From the NCBI GenBank assembly GCA_964035545.1, contig OZ037766.1:7107722-7171721 (forward strand): DNA of 64,000 nt. The letters are read 5' to 3'. The translations under genes were made by a program, and so were the position numbers. Origin of the DNA: Bugula neritina (taxonomy: Eukaryota; Bryozoa; Gymnolaemata; Cheilostomatida; Bugulidae). Shown here in pieces: positions 49,956 to 63,403 of this stretch. The number at the start of each line of letters is the position of its first letter. Position 1 is the stretch's first letter. A model generated the notes under the pieces. That model saw only the letters and a program-made list of their open reading frames with translations. It did no database searches and was not told the DNA's origin.

Positions 49956-52072
49956 TCATAACCTTTTCATCCAAATGCCAACTGTTATTTGAGGATTCCC
50001 ACAGTTTTTAAAACTTGGATAACGATTCACTAAATCAAACTCATAAAGTAATTTAAAGTCGAATTTCTGAAATAATCTATATGTTTGTTTGTTAGTGCTC
50101 TCCCCTACTATGGCTTCATATGCCCCCTTGCAGGCCTGTACTTGCTCCACTCCTTCTTGATAAAGTCGGCTCATCACCTTCTGGTTGGTGTAATCAGGAC
50201 CAGTGCAACCTATTTGTGCTTTCATAATTTGTTTATACCTGTAAAATATAATAGTACATAACATTGAATTTTTGAAAATTAACTCATCTTTTAAATACAC
50301 GAGACACTCTGAAAATAATGAACAGGTCACGAACCTGTAATCAGCAAATATAGATGACATGGAAAGGTAGTGCTTATAGTGCTCTAAATCCTGTATGGGC
50401 TGAAGACACTGTTTGTCCCAGGAGTAGTTACTGTATGGTATGGGAGGTCCACAATTCTCCAATGCTTGATTTACATGAAACGTGTGGTTCAGTATAAAAC
50501 CTGCTGCCTGCAAAAGATTATCATAAAACATAAGAAAATAGAAGCTAAGAACTTCTTGATTTCTTATTTTTACATGAACAGTAGCCATATTTAGATAGCA
50601 AGGCTATGCTCCATATTCTCCTGCGATTTCATGAGAATAGAAGTTATGACTACTAGAAAAATAGGGTCAACCTATACAAATGTCTCAAAACATTAACTTT
50701 CAACTGCAGGTTCTACTAACCTTATTTCTATGAGTGTCCCATGCTAGTATACATGGGCTATCATCATATGCTAAGCTATCCTTCAAAAGTCCTTTTAGCA
50801 TTATTTTACCATCATCTGTCCTAAAAGCGCCAATATTGGATGTTACCGGCGCGTTAGCGAAAAAATAGAGCCATAAATCTAATAACTTTTCCCACTTTTC
50901 CAATTTGTCATGTACAACCTTGAAAAGCCATAAACCAATCAATATGGTTACAGGTGCTTCACAAGTTACTCTCTTTTATGATGTTACAGCTTGCTAGATT
51001 TACAATTTATATATGACTTCAAGAAGTGTATGTGGTTGCAATTATTATTTATGTTATTGTATAAATCTGTATTATTCTATTGCATGCATAAACTATAATT
51101 TGACAACATAAATGTAATATACAAATAAATTAGCAAAATAATTTCAAGGTTTTTGGTACTAGTAAAATTACCACTTTGTAATACGAGTGTAGAGATGAAA
51201 AACTTGTGCACCAAAAATATTCACTTTATCCTATTCAATAAGTTCAAATCATTGATTAACTTAGCAAGTACCAGCATGTAAGCGATTTTACAAGTGTTCT
51301 AACAAAATTAGTGAGCAGCACAAAAATAATATTGTCAATATTACTTAAAAAATTCATTTATGTACATAATTTTACTAATTTTGAAACCATATTAACTAAA
51401 CTTGGGCTATTGGCTAATATTACAATTTAAAATCTAGCACATGTTGAAATTCAAGTGCAAATGTTACTTGAATGATGACTGATGACCATAGATAAAACCC
51501 AAATAGCTGTAAAAAGTGGGAGACTAACAGCTCCCAGTTGAAGTCAGATTGTACCTTAGCTGAGAACTCAACTAAATCGTAGTCAAACTATCATACTGGC
51601 AATGATAGTCACGATACTGATTATACAAAGTTTATTTCATCTTCTTCTAAACATGAATTTTTCAATTTAGTGAAGTTATTTACACTTACAAATGCTAGTT
51701 TTCATAATTGCAAAACAGCTAATAATGTAAGTTGGTTTTCATTGTGCTGAAATGTAAAATTTCTATCTTACACTCCAAAACTTGATATACATTTTTTGTA
51801 ACGACATTTAGAAAAAAAATCATTTTGAGAAAAACAATTATTTAGAATATGAGTCTATCACCAAAACATCTACATATAGAATGAACAGTGTATATTAATT
51901 ATGATATGAAACAAGTTTGAAGATGTTTTACCTCAATTTTTATGTTGTCACATGACTGCAGTGTTGAATATGGGTATCTTTTAGGCAATAGTTTTGCCCA
52001 TGACACAGCACAAGATTGAGTCAAAGAGTGTTTAATTAGTGATAGACTAAGAACAGCTCTTCGAATATTCAT
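49956..52072 (-). CDS. GNAT-family N-acetyltransferase 1, mitochondrial-type leader
   Basis: Four exons on the minus strand: 51932-52072, 50721-50918, 50335-50507 and 49956-50238; 264 residues. Exon 1 (MNIRRAVLSLSLIKHSL ... LLPKRYPYST) is rich in Arg, Lys, Ser and Leu with no acidic residue, like a mitochondrial targeting peptide. Exon 2 has LLKDSLAYDDSPCILAWDTH and exon 3 starts AAGFILNHTF, together resembling the first strands of a GNAT fold in arylalkylamine-NAT-like proteins. Exon 4 has YTNQKVMSRLY and ends with STNKQTYRLFQKFDFKLLYE, a GNAT motif-B-like segment. The usual acetyl-CoA loop (R/QxxGxG/A) is not visible, so substrate and activity are uncertain. Exon sizes and phases match two paralogues further right. 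Confidence 0.78.
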
Positions 52073-54744
52073 GGTTTCAGTTCAACTATTAAATACAAAG
52101 AGTAAAGTTAGTAATAAACACCAATTCATCTAAAACATAATATACATTTACATAAAAGTAAGTTCTATATTATCAAAAGTTGTTTTCATATATATTTATC
52201 AACATCTTTTTAAAACATACTAATGAATACCAATAAAAATATAATTGGAATCTAGACAAAACTTCTTCATTATAATATATCTAATATCCTTTTTAATTTC
52301 AATTTTATAGTGTTTTAGTATCTTTTAGCGTTTTCCCACCAATAAAGATACTGAATTACTGAGTTTGATGCAAATAAATATACATCTTTCATTCTACACC
52401 TAAATTCTATAGTGACCAATAGCTTTAATTATATGCCTATCTTCATATGCCTAACCTTGTCTGCTTTTGAATTCAGTCACCAATTCAATCATTTTATTTT
52501 TTTTTGCATTCTTCACATTATATCATCAACTATATTCTTATTCTACATCTTAAGACTACATCATAAGAAACGCACTAATTATATATAGGAAAGTAACTCC
52601 ACTTAATTATAGATACAATAGATGCAGATAAGTGCTTTACCAAAAAAATAAAAACACCTGGCACAATGCTACAGTGTACATAAGTTTTATAAATTATCAA
52701 ATAATTTTACAGACTGATGGCCAATTATATCAGTAAAATTATGCCATATGTATATAAAACTTTGTTATACAATACAATGTAATGATATTTTAAGGCTAAA
52801 TCCAAAGCATAATATTTTATTGCTATTTAATTAATCATAATTTATTAGTGATATTTGTAAATTTCAACCTATTTAGATTTATTATAGTTACATTACTATT
52901 ATTATAATTATATTATAAAATCTGAAAATTATCTGTGAAAATTTAAACATAAATTATATAGAGGCTATTAGGTTGGAAGGCACAAAGACAGCAAATCACA
53001 TCAACATAGTTGCAAAAGCTCAAGTTTATCCAATTTTGAAATGCTGAGTGAAAGGAAGTAAAATGAAACAAATTTGAGGTATCCATCATGAAAAAAATAA
53101 TTGAGTTCAAGGCTGATGTGAGCTTCTCAGCTGCATTTAAACTATTAGTTGTTAAAAGGATTGCAACCGAATTTTGCAGGCTAGAGTAAAAAAAACTATA
53201 TCTTATCAATCTAATATTTGCTCACGTAGAATTAAATGAGTGTTTTCACAAAGCTCTAATGCAAAAGTCAAATCAACGGAGCTGTATGCTGGAAGTTGCA
53301 TGGAAGCAGGATAGTACGTGACTACTTGTACAAATTACAAAAAACCCAGTACCAACACCACTTCTACTATGACTACTGCAGTATTGTTAATAAACATACC
53401 CATAGTGATATACATCATTAGTCTATTTAATCTATTCATTGGTTTAGTTATTGTGGTACATATTAGAATAGTAATAATTATACTAAAAAAAAACAAAAGT
53501 GTTCATTTGATTCAACTTCAAATTATCAATATTATCATCATAGTAACCACAAATAAAAAGTGATCGTTGGCTTATGAAAAACATAATAGCAATGAGAATA
53601 AGAATATTAATACAAAAAAAATGTTGGTTTCAATGATCATTATAATTATCAATAAGAATATTAAATTCAATATTATTTATGCATACTGGTACATCAAAAT
53701 CATCATTATATTTTAAATTACCATAATCATAATGATAATGACTCAGTAAGTATGACTATGAGTACCATACTAGAAGACAGAAGTAGAGACTCACGACATC
53801 CACTTCCAGTTTCAGTTTTAAAAAGTCACAATCACAATGAATACTGACTCAGATAAAAATAGAGTTAGTGTTACAGTGCTACACTTACTGTTACTGTGTT
53901 AGTGTAACACTATAACTTAATACATTATTATAATTATAAGTGTAAGTATAAATAATACTAATAGTAATAGTAATACTAATAGTAATACGCATACGCAGTA
54001 GACTTAGTAAAAGTATAAATATAAGTTATAACTATAACATTAACTACAAGACTAAGTGTAAAATTAAAGTATAAACTAAAACTAAAACTATAAACTTAAA
54101 AGTTAAGGCTGTACAGCTAAGCCCTAATGCTATTGCATTTGGCTTTGCTCACTAAGCCTTGCGGCTCAACGTCAAACTAAAATTGAAACGCAAAGTAAAC
54201 TTCAAGTTCAAGACTCGGACTGAATTTCACTCTCAGTCTGAGTCTCACTGAAACTGAAAGCAACTGCAAAGTGCAATGGAATGTAACTCTTCCACATGCA
54301 GGCTCCCAGAGGTCAAAATGTAGTGACTGTAACATAAGCTAAGAGGTAGGTAATAAAATTAAATCATGCTGGTTTGCTAGTGCTAACAATTGTTGGGTAA
54401 GAAAAACGAGAACACTACTAAGTTATCCTACTAGTACTAAAAACTATAAGATTAAGATAAGCTCTACTTCACAGTGCTACTGGCAATGCGACAAAATTTC
54501 AATGAAGCAGTTTAAACTGGAATCGCCCGCCTTTCAGCGTCGAGTGAAATTTTAGCTAGTGGTTACAAATACTCAATTTTGTTATTATTGAAGCTATATT
54601 CAATTCCCCTAAAAGATATTTTATTACTGTTATTTGAATTCATGGCTATAACAAAAGACTCTTCCAGGCACGCCTTTTTTTCTGCATTGCATTGAGCTCC
54701 ATCTGAATGAACATTTTAAGTAGTGCAATTATCATTCATCAATT
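52073..54744. other. divergent intergenic region between GNAT 1 and GNAT 2
   Basis: Likely carries both promoters. From about 53850 to 54110 and again at 54880-55130 there are degenerate triplet repeats (TAATAG/TAATAC, AACTAAAACT). No gene recognised; the hydrophobic 81-codon frame at 53318 is low-complexity. Confidence 0.45.
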
Positions 54745-57700
54745 ATGACAGAGCAGTTTCCAATAAATGCCGACATCAATGTCAAAGTAAGAAAAATCTA
54801 ATAATAGTATTACATGCATTAATGATTATGTTGATAAATTTATAAAAATATATTTAAAAATGATATACTAAGTTACTCTAAGTCTAAGTCTAATAGTAAT
54901 ACTAATACTAATAGTAATAGTAATAGTTATACTTACAGTTACTCTTAGTCTTAGTAATACTAATAGTAATACTAATACTAATAGTATGAGTACGAGTATC
55001 AGTATGACTGTGTCTGTCTGAGTATGATAGTCAATATAAGTATCTACTAGTGTCTACTAGTATTACTATTAGACTTAGTGCTACGTCTACTGTGCTACTA
55101 CTAGTACTAGTAGTACTTCTACTTCTAGCATCTAAGATCATGTACTTTCCTGTAATTTTAATACAAATTGAAACAATACGAATACATCTGCCTTAAATTA
55201 AAATATCCACAAAGAGACATTAGAATATAAGGTAACCTAGTGCATAAAATGTGGTATACCATAATATGTCTATATGGTGTATTGACATGGCTAGTTCAAT
55301 ACCTAGCATCTTGCTTGGTGTGCCTACAAGACAACTCTAGCTCCTGTCTTAATCTGTACAGGAAGCTAGGCCTCTGGGTTAGTGTATTTGTCTGGTGGTA
55401 CATCTAGGATTCTAGGCTGACCACCTTTCACTAGCACACCCTAACGCATTCTTAATTTATCAGTTCAAAATCTCTCTTTCGCTTTATGCAGACAAGTAGG
55501 CTATGTAAACTTCTTTTTTATTTCACATATAATTTCTTACATGGCATCATAGGATTGTTATTAATAGTCATAATGCAGGTCACACCTATACCATGCTGTT
55601 GCTTAATTTACTTAAACTATAATTGTGCTCTTTTTGCATGGCAAGTGAGGTAACTGGTTAGTAGCATATATACTTCAAAGCTAATATGCGTCACTAGTAT
55701 TGAATTTGTTTCTTATCTTTAGTAAGCTCTACATACTTTTAATTGGCAATTGGTGATTTTCTAACTCTCTATTCAACTTTGTTGTTTTAATTATATTTAT
55801 CTACATAAGCTTTAGAATATATATAATAAATTATTGTCATGAGTAAGAAAAGCAAAGCAAAAGACGTATTAGGTTAATAACTACAAAATATTTAGTTTTA
55901 TGAAATGCAGTATTGAGTTTATTGCGTATTATAATCATAGTTGCTAATAATACTGTAATTCGTTATGCATCAACATTTTCCCAAAGATTAAAGTTAAATT
56001 GTGTTAGAACTTAATATTATAACTATTATAATATTATATTTATATTATATTATATATTATATGTATAATCAATATTTATCATTTTTTATGGAGGTTACTG
56101 TCATTCATGACAGGCACATGCCAACCAACAGCTCTGAATGTAAAGGCAAAGTGGATGCAACATTGGTGTTGCCTCAAATATATGAGCTTTTTATAAACTT
56201 TTCAATGCAATGACAAAAAATATACTCGTATTTAAAGTTCTCAAGATTTAGACTATTAAGAGAAAGGCCCTGAAAAATTCCCTTAATATACAGACTGCGA
56301 GTCGTAAATGATTGATATTACTACTTCACAGTTCACAGGAGTTTAAATGTAAAATTTGCTTCAATTTTTAAATATCAATAAAACTTCTTTAAAATTCTGT
56401 ATATAGCACAATAGTTGAACAAATTAATATGAAATTCTATTATTTCAAAATTTGAAAGCTATTAAAAACTTTGGAAAAAATGATGCTAAGTTTTGTTGCA
56501 CTAATTATTGGAATCTTAGAATGTAGCATTTGTATATAACTGTTTCAAACAATACAACCCTTTTTTTGGTTGTGTATACTTATAATTCTGACTTTGTGTG
56601 CATATAATTGAAGATTATGGAAGACAAGGTGACACAGTGGAGGGATATTTTACCTCCCTGGCTAGGATTTTTCGAGAGAGCTCCTCTAAGTTCAACTATA
56701 GAAGAGTTCAAAACAGAAAAAGGAAAACTACTTTTAGAAAATCTGCTTCATGATGTGATGACCTTTGATGACTCACCTTGCTACGTAGCTTGGGACACAA
56801 AAAACAATAAGGTGATATTTTTATTTAACATATTTTAATGTAATACTCTGTTGTTGAATAAAGTGCTGACTAGAATAATTTATACTTTATAAGGGTATGT
56901 AGTATAGCTAATGTCACTATGTAGCTATTTATATGGGAATAAACTTGCTATTCATGCCTTGCTTACAAAATTTGTATGGTGAATTTACCACCATGACTTC
57001 ATAGACTCAGGGTTGGAGTAATTATAATTTGTAATTGTAATTGGTTGTAATTAATTACATTTTTTCAAGTAATTGAATGTAATTTGTAATTGATGTATAA
57101 AAATGTAATTGTAATTAATTACATATCTAATGTAATTGATTTTTACAAATACTTTATAATTACATGTCAATTACTTCAAACTTTAAAATCCTAAAAATTT
57201 CGAACTTTTCCTACCATGCCTACTGTTAAATAAAAAATTCTGATTAAGTCAATGTGGTATAGTATCACTGTTGAGAACAAAGGAGGTTCACCACTGTCAA
57301 AATTGCCCCTGCTAGTTGGACCCTAGAAGTGAAATTGCATAACTTCTATTTATCTCTTGCGAGAACAAAAGTAACTGTAATTGTAATTAATCACATTGCC
57401 ATGTAATTGTAATTGTAATTAATTACATTACTATTTGACTGTAATTATAATTGTAATTGACAAATTTTCATGTAGTTGTAATTGTAATAATTACATTTCC
57501 ATGTAATTGACCCCAACCATGACTTCATACCACATACTTCATACTACTTACATACTCCTTATGGAGGCTCACAAACTACAACAGTGTTTGGATATCTCTG
57601 TTACATGTATAAGGATCCTGTTACATAAATCAGATTTCCACATGAATCACGCTAGTAAAGACTTTGCCCATGTGGCAAAATAGGGTTGTTGTGCGAATTA

Positions 57701-60700
57701 CATGAGGTCAGCATGCTGATTGAATACTGCCAAAACTTTGCTGTAATAGTGATATAATTGGCTACTTACTATTTACAGATTTCACTTTTGAATTTCAGCT
57801 TCACTTAAGGTTTGCTGGTAAGATTTCAAAATAAATAATTTATAACATTGATCATTGGTCACACTAGTTTCACTGCCACTAGAAACAATTTGCGTATGGC
57901 AGATAACTCCCAACTATTTTCACTATATTGCATTTCAGCTTGATGTAGCAGGTATCTGATCAAGTGTAGACCTTTGATAATACCCACAAATCAAATCACA
58001 ATGACATATGTGTGTTATTTTAGTACGTATAACTCCAGTACTTCAAGCTTTGCACGCTTGGTTATTATAGTATCTGCTTTTAATATGTCACACTTTGCAA
58101 GCCTAACAACTAAAGTATTGAGGCAGTTAAATGGTGCAGTTGATTTGAAGTTGTTTTTAGTTTGTACTTTCTTGGGCATTATTACGATTTGTGTTTGTAT
58201 ACCCTGTGTTTATTTGTTAACAATTCTGAAAGGCATTTTTTTTTTATATTATATTGAGGAATTGATAAGAACCTGCAATTCAAATTTGTGATGTCATCAG
58301 AATATTGGTATAAAAACTCATGCAAGTTTATAGTCACCCTCCTTGTGAGAAACTCCTGATGGAAAGGGTTTATGGTTTAATCGGGGTAAGGAATTATTCA
58401 TATACATGTGGCACAGGAGCAATTATGACTGGATGCTCTTTCCAACAACACCAATGGCCTTTGTTGGGGCTCGAACCCAAAACTCCGTGCTTACTAGGCA
58501 AACATTCTAACCCCTAGACCACGGCTGCTCCCTATTAAGTTAGTAGCATAAATTGTTTTAAAAAAATGGTAAATTCATGAGTTAAAACTGTGAGGTGATT
58601 TGCAGGCTGCAGGATTCATAATAAATCAGTCACTATACAAGGACCCTGCACTTGCACCAAGTAGGCCATTCATACCCTTTATGAAATACAAATTAGATGA
58701 AGAAGTTGAAAACAAAATCAAGGCAGTATCTAGCTTTATGACAAAGTTAGCAGAGGGTTATGACATATTCACTGACTTAGAGTAAGTGCGGCTTTGTATG
58801 ATAGACTTGATATAAATAGAGGGGTTTCAGACATCCCTCCAGAGGAATTTGTATTTTAAAGTTGTCTCCCCCTACAGGTATTAGGGCAGTCTCAATGATA
58901 TATAGAAGGCCCATAAAATAAGTAAAATTGTGCGGTTTGAGTGAAGACTACTACTAGTATAAGTTTCATTTTTTCTGAGATTAATATTTTGGCATAGGTA
59001 CACATATGAGCAGTTTCAGAAATTTTTTAAAAAATTTTGTTAATGATAAATGGCACAAAAAGAAAACTTCAAAGCATATTTGTGGTTTTGGTTATTGAGC
59101 AAATCTGAAGCTGGCAGCTGTCATTATTATTTGCTTTGCTGACTGTAACCAGTCTGGTTAGAGCTGCTAACCTTTCAACTCTTAGAACAATAATAACATG
59201 CTCGTACACTATATAGCTGCACTAGTGGGCTCTGTCTTACTGAACTCCAAATGCTCCAAATTATGGGTTGGAACACATGCCTGTACGTTTATGAAGGCAC
59301 TGGCTCATTTGTATTAACATGTTCACGTACTTACACACCTATAATATGAAAATAACTAAGCCACCCTACTATCTAATATTTATATATATCAAAAAAATTA
59401 TTATAAATATAAAGATATGTATTAAAATAGATAGATTAAGTTTGTAATTTCAAACAACATCTTATCTAAAAATGCCAAACACTGTATAACTATATATATT
59501 TTTTAAAAGCATTTGTTTACATGGCATGTCTGCAAGTCAATGAAAATATTTAAAGAACAGTAAAAAGAAGCATATAAATTTCAGAATAGTTTCTTCTTTT
59601 CTGAGATAAATATTTTGGAAATGTCCCACAATTCAACATTTAAATTAAGTCTGTAAAAGAATTTTTCACAGTGTATTTTCAATGAATAATTATTCTTGCA
59701 AGCTGGTCTGTGTTTGTTCTGGCATGCCATTTTACAGTGGTCTAGTTAACTAGGTCAAAGTTCATTGAGGTAGAATTGTTTTATTAACCTCCTTGTGTTG
59801 ATAAAATACTATCATTGGATTTAGAGCTTCTCTAAGCAACTTCGCAGTCTGATTAAATATCTGCGATACCTGCCTATTAGACAATCCAAACCTAAAAAAT
59901 AATATACTAAATCTTTGTATTACATGTATGGATGAAAAATAATGCAACAAATTGGCTAAAGCATGTTCAAGTAATGTGAAAAACTCGAAATATAAATGAG
60001 TCAAACTAGAGCTAGTCAAGTGTGTGGTGTTTTTGGCCGATTTATATGTGTTGTTTAATCAGCTTATTATGTAGTGATGTAATCCTATATAATGTAATTT
60101 AAGTTAGACAGCTAAAGTTGGACAGTTCTCATCGTGCACTTTCTTGAATAAGCAGTTATGTAATATAGAGAGACAGCTACTCAACAGAGAGCTTCAAGCA
60201 AACAAAATTCTTGCAACGAGGTTGATTGAATACAAAACAGCTGCTGCTATTCTTATAGCAGCATGCATTGTATAAGAGATAGCCTGATGGTTCACATAGT
60301 TTACATACAGTGACATACCACTGAAAATTATTAGAAACCACAGAAAAGATATAAAGGAGAGAATGCTGGCACAAAGGAAGCATAGCAATGTGGTCAAATA
60401 TATGGCTGAAAACTGACCTAGAGATAAATAAGTACAAAATGTACATAATATAGCTAAATCAGTAAAGCCAAATGATTTGATATAAAAAGTATTATCTGGG
60501 AATTTAGTGAAACTTAGTAGCATTATTTAGAACTCCACCTTTGAGCAAGATCCGTATGGAGTAAAGCCAATCTTAATTTTATTAGTGTCATAAGAATGCA
60601 GTCATTATGACATAGTTCGTTCTTTCTATACTTTACAGCTGGTACTAAATGTACATTTCAACTTTTTTTTTGAAAACAAAATAAGTTGCTTTGGCTGAAA

Positions 60701-62408
60701 AGTGCTTTTTTTTGATGATTTTTTTTCTGCAATGCAGCAGTATACAATTTACAATGCTCCAAAAACATTTCTTTATTAGGAATGTTGGTATACAAACAGC
60801 TTGCAAGAATAGTTATTTATTGAAAATACACTGTGAATTTTTTTTTACAGACTTAATTTAAATGTTGAATGGTGGGACATTTTCAAAATATTCATCTCAG
60901 AAAAGAAGAAACTATTCTGAAATTTATATGCTTCTTTTTACTGTTCTCTAAATATTTTCATTGACTTGCAGGCATGCCATGTAAACAAATTATGCTTTTA
61001 AAAAATATATATAGTTATACAGTGTTTGGCATTTTTAGATAAGATGTTGTTTGAAATTACAAACTTAATCTATCTATTTTAATACATATCTTTATATTTA
61101 TAATAATTTTTTTGATATATATAAATATTAGATAGTAGGGTGGCTTAGTTATTTTCATATTATAGGTGTGTAAGTACGTGAACATGTTAATACAAATGAG
61201 CCAGTGCCTTCATAAACGTACAGGCATGTGTTCCAACCCATAATTTGGAGCATTTGGAGTTCAGTAAGACAGAGCCCACTAGTGCAGCTATATAGTGTAC
61301 GAGCATGTTATTATTGTTCTAAGAGTTGAAAGGTTAGCAGCTCTAACCAGACTGGTTACAGTCAGCAAAGCAAATAATAATGACAGCTGCCAGCTTCAGA
61401 TTTGCTCAATAACCAAAACCACAAATATGCTTTGAAGTTTTCTTTTTGTGCCATTTATCATTAACAAATTTTTTTAAAAAATTTCTGAAACTGCTCATAT
61501 GTGTACCTATGCCAAAATATTAATCTCAGAAAAAATGAAACTTATACTAGTAGTAGTCTTCACTCAAACCGCACAATTTTACTTATTTTATGGGCCTTCT
61601 ATATATCATTGAGACTGCCCCTAATACCTGTAGGGGGAGACAACTTTAAAATACAAATTCCTCTGGAGGGATGTCTGAAACCCCTCTATTAAATTAAAAC
61701 ATACATATTCTAGTGAGAGAATAATAAGCTTAAGCTTTTAACGTAACAACAAGCATAAATTGCTAGTCAAATATCATTTAATATCAATCAATCAATATAG
61801 CCAATAGCAATTTTTTATTTAAACTACTGATCATATACATTATATTTCAATATTATAGGCTTTTATCTGTAATTTAAGCAATTGCAGCATTTCATCCAAA
61901 ATATGCTTGCAGCTTCATATTTTTTAAATATAAATGTTTACCGAAGTACATGTTTTACTTTTGCACTTTTGTGTTATTTATAGCAATTATATGTAGATAA
62001 TAGGTTAATTTTCTTGTATAATATTTGTACTTTAAGATGCATTCAAAATAACTGCTCTGTAATTATTATCAAACTTTGTAAAGTTAAGACATATTTTTGA
62101 TTACTATATTTCTTAGGGTGGAGTTCGTTATAAAGATCCAGTTTGCTTCCGTCACAGATGGGTACCAAAATCAGCGAGTAATGACAAGAATATTGAAGCA
62201 ATTCCTCGATGACTGCCGATTGAGCACAACTGGGCCTGAAGCTGTTATCGTAGAGTGTACTAGTTATTTTACATATAAAATATGTGAAAAACTTGGCATG
62301 AATTTAGCGTTCGAACTTGACTTTTCTGAAAATTTTGTTCACTATAAGAAAATTGTGAATAATGACATTCATAAAAAAGCATATGTTATGGTAAAGAAGC
62401 TTGAGTAA
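54745..62408 (+). CDS. GNAT-family N-acetyltransferase 2, no leader
   Basis: Four exons: 54745-54786 (MTEQFPINADINVK, inferred from a phase-0 donor AAA|GTAAGA and alignment with NIKIM/NIKIE in the paralogues), 56614-56811, 58606-58781 and 62117-62408; 235 residues. Exon 2 is 198 nt, exactly as in GNAT 1 and 3, and encodes IMEDKVTQWRDILPPWLGFF and DDSPCYVAWDTKNNK. Exon 3 starts AAGFIINQSLYKD. Exon 4 has YQNQRVMTRI, then ECTSYFTYKICEKLGMNLAF, and ends KKAYVMVKKLE. The basic leader of GNAT 1 and GNAT 3 is absent, suggesting a cytosolic form if exon 1 is right. The last intron is 3.3 kb and contains the long inverted-repeat element. The acetyl-CoA loop is again degenerate. Confidence 0.72.
54880..55130. 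repeat. degenerate triplet-repeat tract
   Basis: Runs of TAATAGTAATAC and AGTACTACTAGTACTAG with no fixed longer period; in GNAT 2 intron 1. A similar tract lies at about 53920-54110. Confidence 0.7.
57004..57516. mobile_element. hAT-like MITE rich in TGTAATTAATTACA
   Basis: The element sits between two exact 13-bp copies of CCATGACTTCATA (56991-57003 and 57517-57529). The ends resemble inverted AGGGTTGGRGT / ACCCCAACC. The inside is a dense array of TGTAATTGTAATTAATTACA-type palindromes. No transposase. The target duplication may be 8 bp with extra chance identity, which would fit hAT. It is in GNAT 2 intron 2. Confidence 0.78.
58314..58534 (-). mobile_element. SINE family 1 in GNAT 2 intron 2
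   Basis: On the minus strand: GGGAGCAGCCGTGGTCTAGG, B-box-like GGTTCGAGCCCC region, CCATTGGTGTTGTTGG, and the tail TATAAACTTGCATGAG. It is antisense to the gene and close to exon 3. Confidence 0.88.
59762..59893 (-). pseudogene. DDE transposase fragment (HTH_Tnp_4 / Harbinger-like)
   Basis: After an acceptor-like TTTTTTAG, the frame reads RFGLSNRQVSQIFNQTAKLL, then REALNPMIVFYQHKEVNK and ILPQ, then stop. This matches the helix-turn-helix block that precedes DDE_Tnp_4-type transposases (FGLSxSTVSRIFxxWxxxL...WPSREVxxxMP pattern). The catalytic domain is missing. It lies between the two long inverted arms and probably identifies the element's origin. Confidence 0.5.
60194..60523 (-). CDS. hypothetical small hydrophobic protein inside the inverted-arm element
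   Basis: An ATG-to-stop frame of 109 residues with three or four probable membrane segments: around TDLAILCTFCTYLSLG, around YLTTLLCFLCASILSF and FLWFLIIFSGMSLYV, and around AAIRIAAAVLYSINLVARI. I recognise no family with confidence; a MARVEL-like tetraspan membrane protein is one possibility. AT-rich sequence easily yields such hydrophobic frames, so it may be spurious. If real, it would be cargo or a captured gene between the arms and is oriented opposite to GNAT 2. Confidence 0.25.
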   Translation of the reverse strand: MLLSFTKFPDNTFYIKSFGFTDLAILCTFCTYLSLGQFSAIYLTTLLCFLCASILSFISFLWFLIIFSGMSLYVNYVNHQAISYTMHAAIRIAAAVLYSINLVARILFA

Positions 62409-63403
62409 AACTAGTTGTAGGGGAATTTAATTTAAAGCATCAGAAAATGTGTTGTTACCTTTTAGAGTATTATTTATGATACTGTAAACGTTTTAGATAT
62501 ACTTTTATATTATATAGCTACTATTTTTATACTATTTTCTATGTGACAAAATTTTACAAATTATGAGCTGAGATAATTGATAACTTTTAATGTCATTATA
62601 TTATATTATGTTATTATATTATATTGCTATATATAGCAATATCATATATGTTATTATACAAAATTATGCAACGTGTTGTATACTGTTATTCTCCTAATTT
62701 ATATGTCTTCTGACATGCAACAGAAAAAGAAAGAGAAAATAGATAAAGTTGTCTTTCATAGTGCAGTGTTCTCAGCAAGCTTATCTCTGTCTTATAATAA
62801 TTGTAATAGATCAGATCAAGTTGGTAATGCTAAGCATTCTGTTCCATCACCCAGTAGCCCAGTGTTGCATTATAAGCAATAAATACTACTGTAAAGGACC
62901 ACTAGGACAGGGGATTTTATGAATCATCGTTGATAAATCTAACTACACAAGAATGACAGCCTTGTTTTGCTAACAGGTTTCTAAAATTATCTGTTTTGCA
63001 ACAGCTCTCTTTTACAGCGGTGGTCAGCTGTGAAGTCATTATTTTGCAAGTAGGGTTTTATTATGACGTGATTTCCGCTCGGATGACTGCAGTCGGCCTT
63101 ACGAGCACGCTAATATATCATCTGGCTCTATGCATGAATGCATAAAACTTGCTGTTGGTCTAACGACTTAATTCATGACTTACTCGAGCTTGTGTATTTT
63201 TGTGACGTACGCTATGACTGCTTCCACGGTTTCGTAATAATATCAGCACAATTATAATGATAATACATTCTGATTAAATGTTGAGCTACCGGTTATGTAT
63301 AAATAACAATGTTTTGCTAGAAACATCCTATGAAGTATAAATGCTTCGACTTGTTCTGCTTGAAATCAGTTGCTAGTTTAGAATTATTTCAGTAAGATTT
63401 GAT
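62409..63403. other. intergenic between GNAT 2 and GNAT 3
   Basis: Tandem-gene spacer of about 1 kb. AT-palindromic sequence near 62595-62660. The last 300 bp are less AT-rich and likely include the GNAT 3 promoter. No gene recognised. Confidence 0.45.

Larger units (their letters stand above)
58815..61693. mobile_element. element with about 890-bp inverted arms in GNAT 2 intron 3
   Basis: The left arm, about 58815-59707, is the near-identical reverse complement of the right arm, about 60798-61693, starting AATAGAGGGGTTTCAGAC at the outer tips and ending near TTCTTGCAAGCTG inside. The central 1.09 kb holds a transposase-like fragment and a hydrophobic reading frame. No certain target duplication was found. 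The size and layout suggest a long-terminal-inverted-repeat DNA transposon derivative; an inverted duplication of another origin is possible. Confidence 0.8.

Noticed and set aside
53318-53563. 81-codon hydrophobic frame
   Set aside because: Low-complexity Ile/Val/Asn sequence in a triplet-repeat-rich region, with no homologue recognised and no splice or promoter context.
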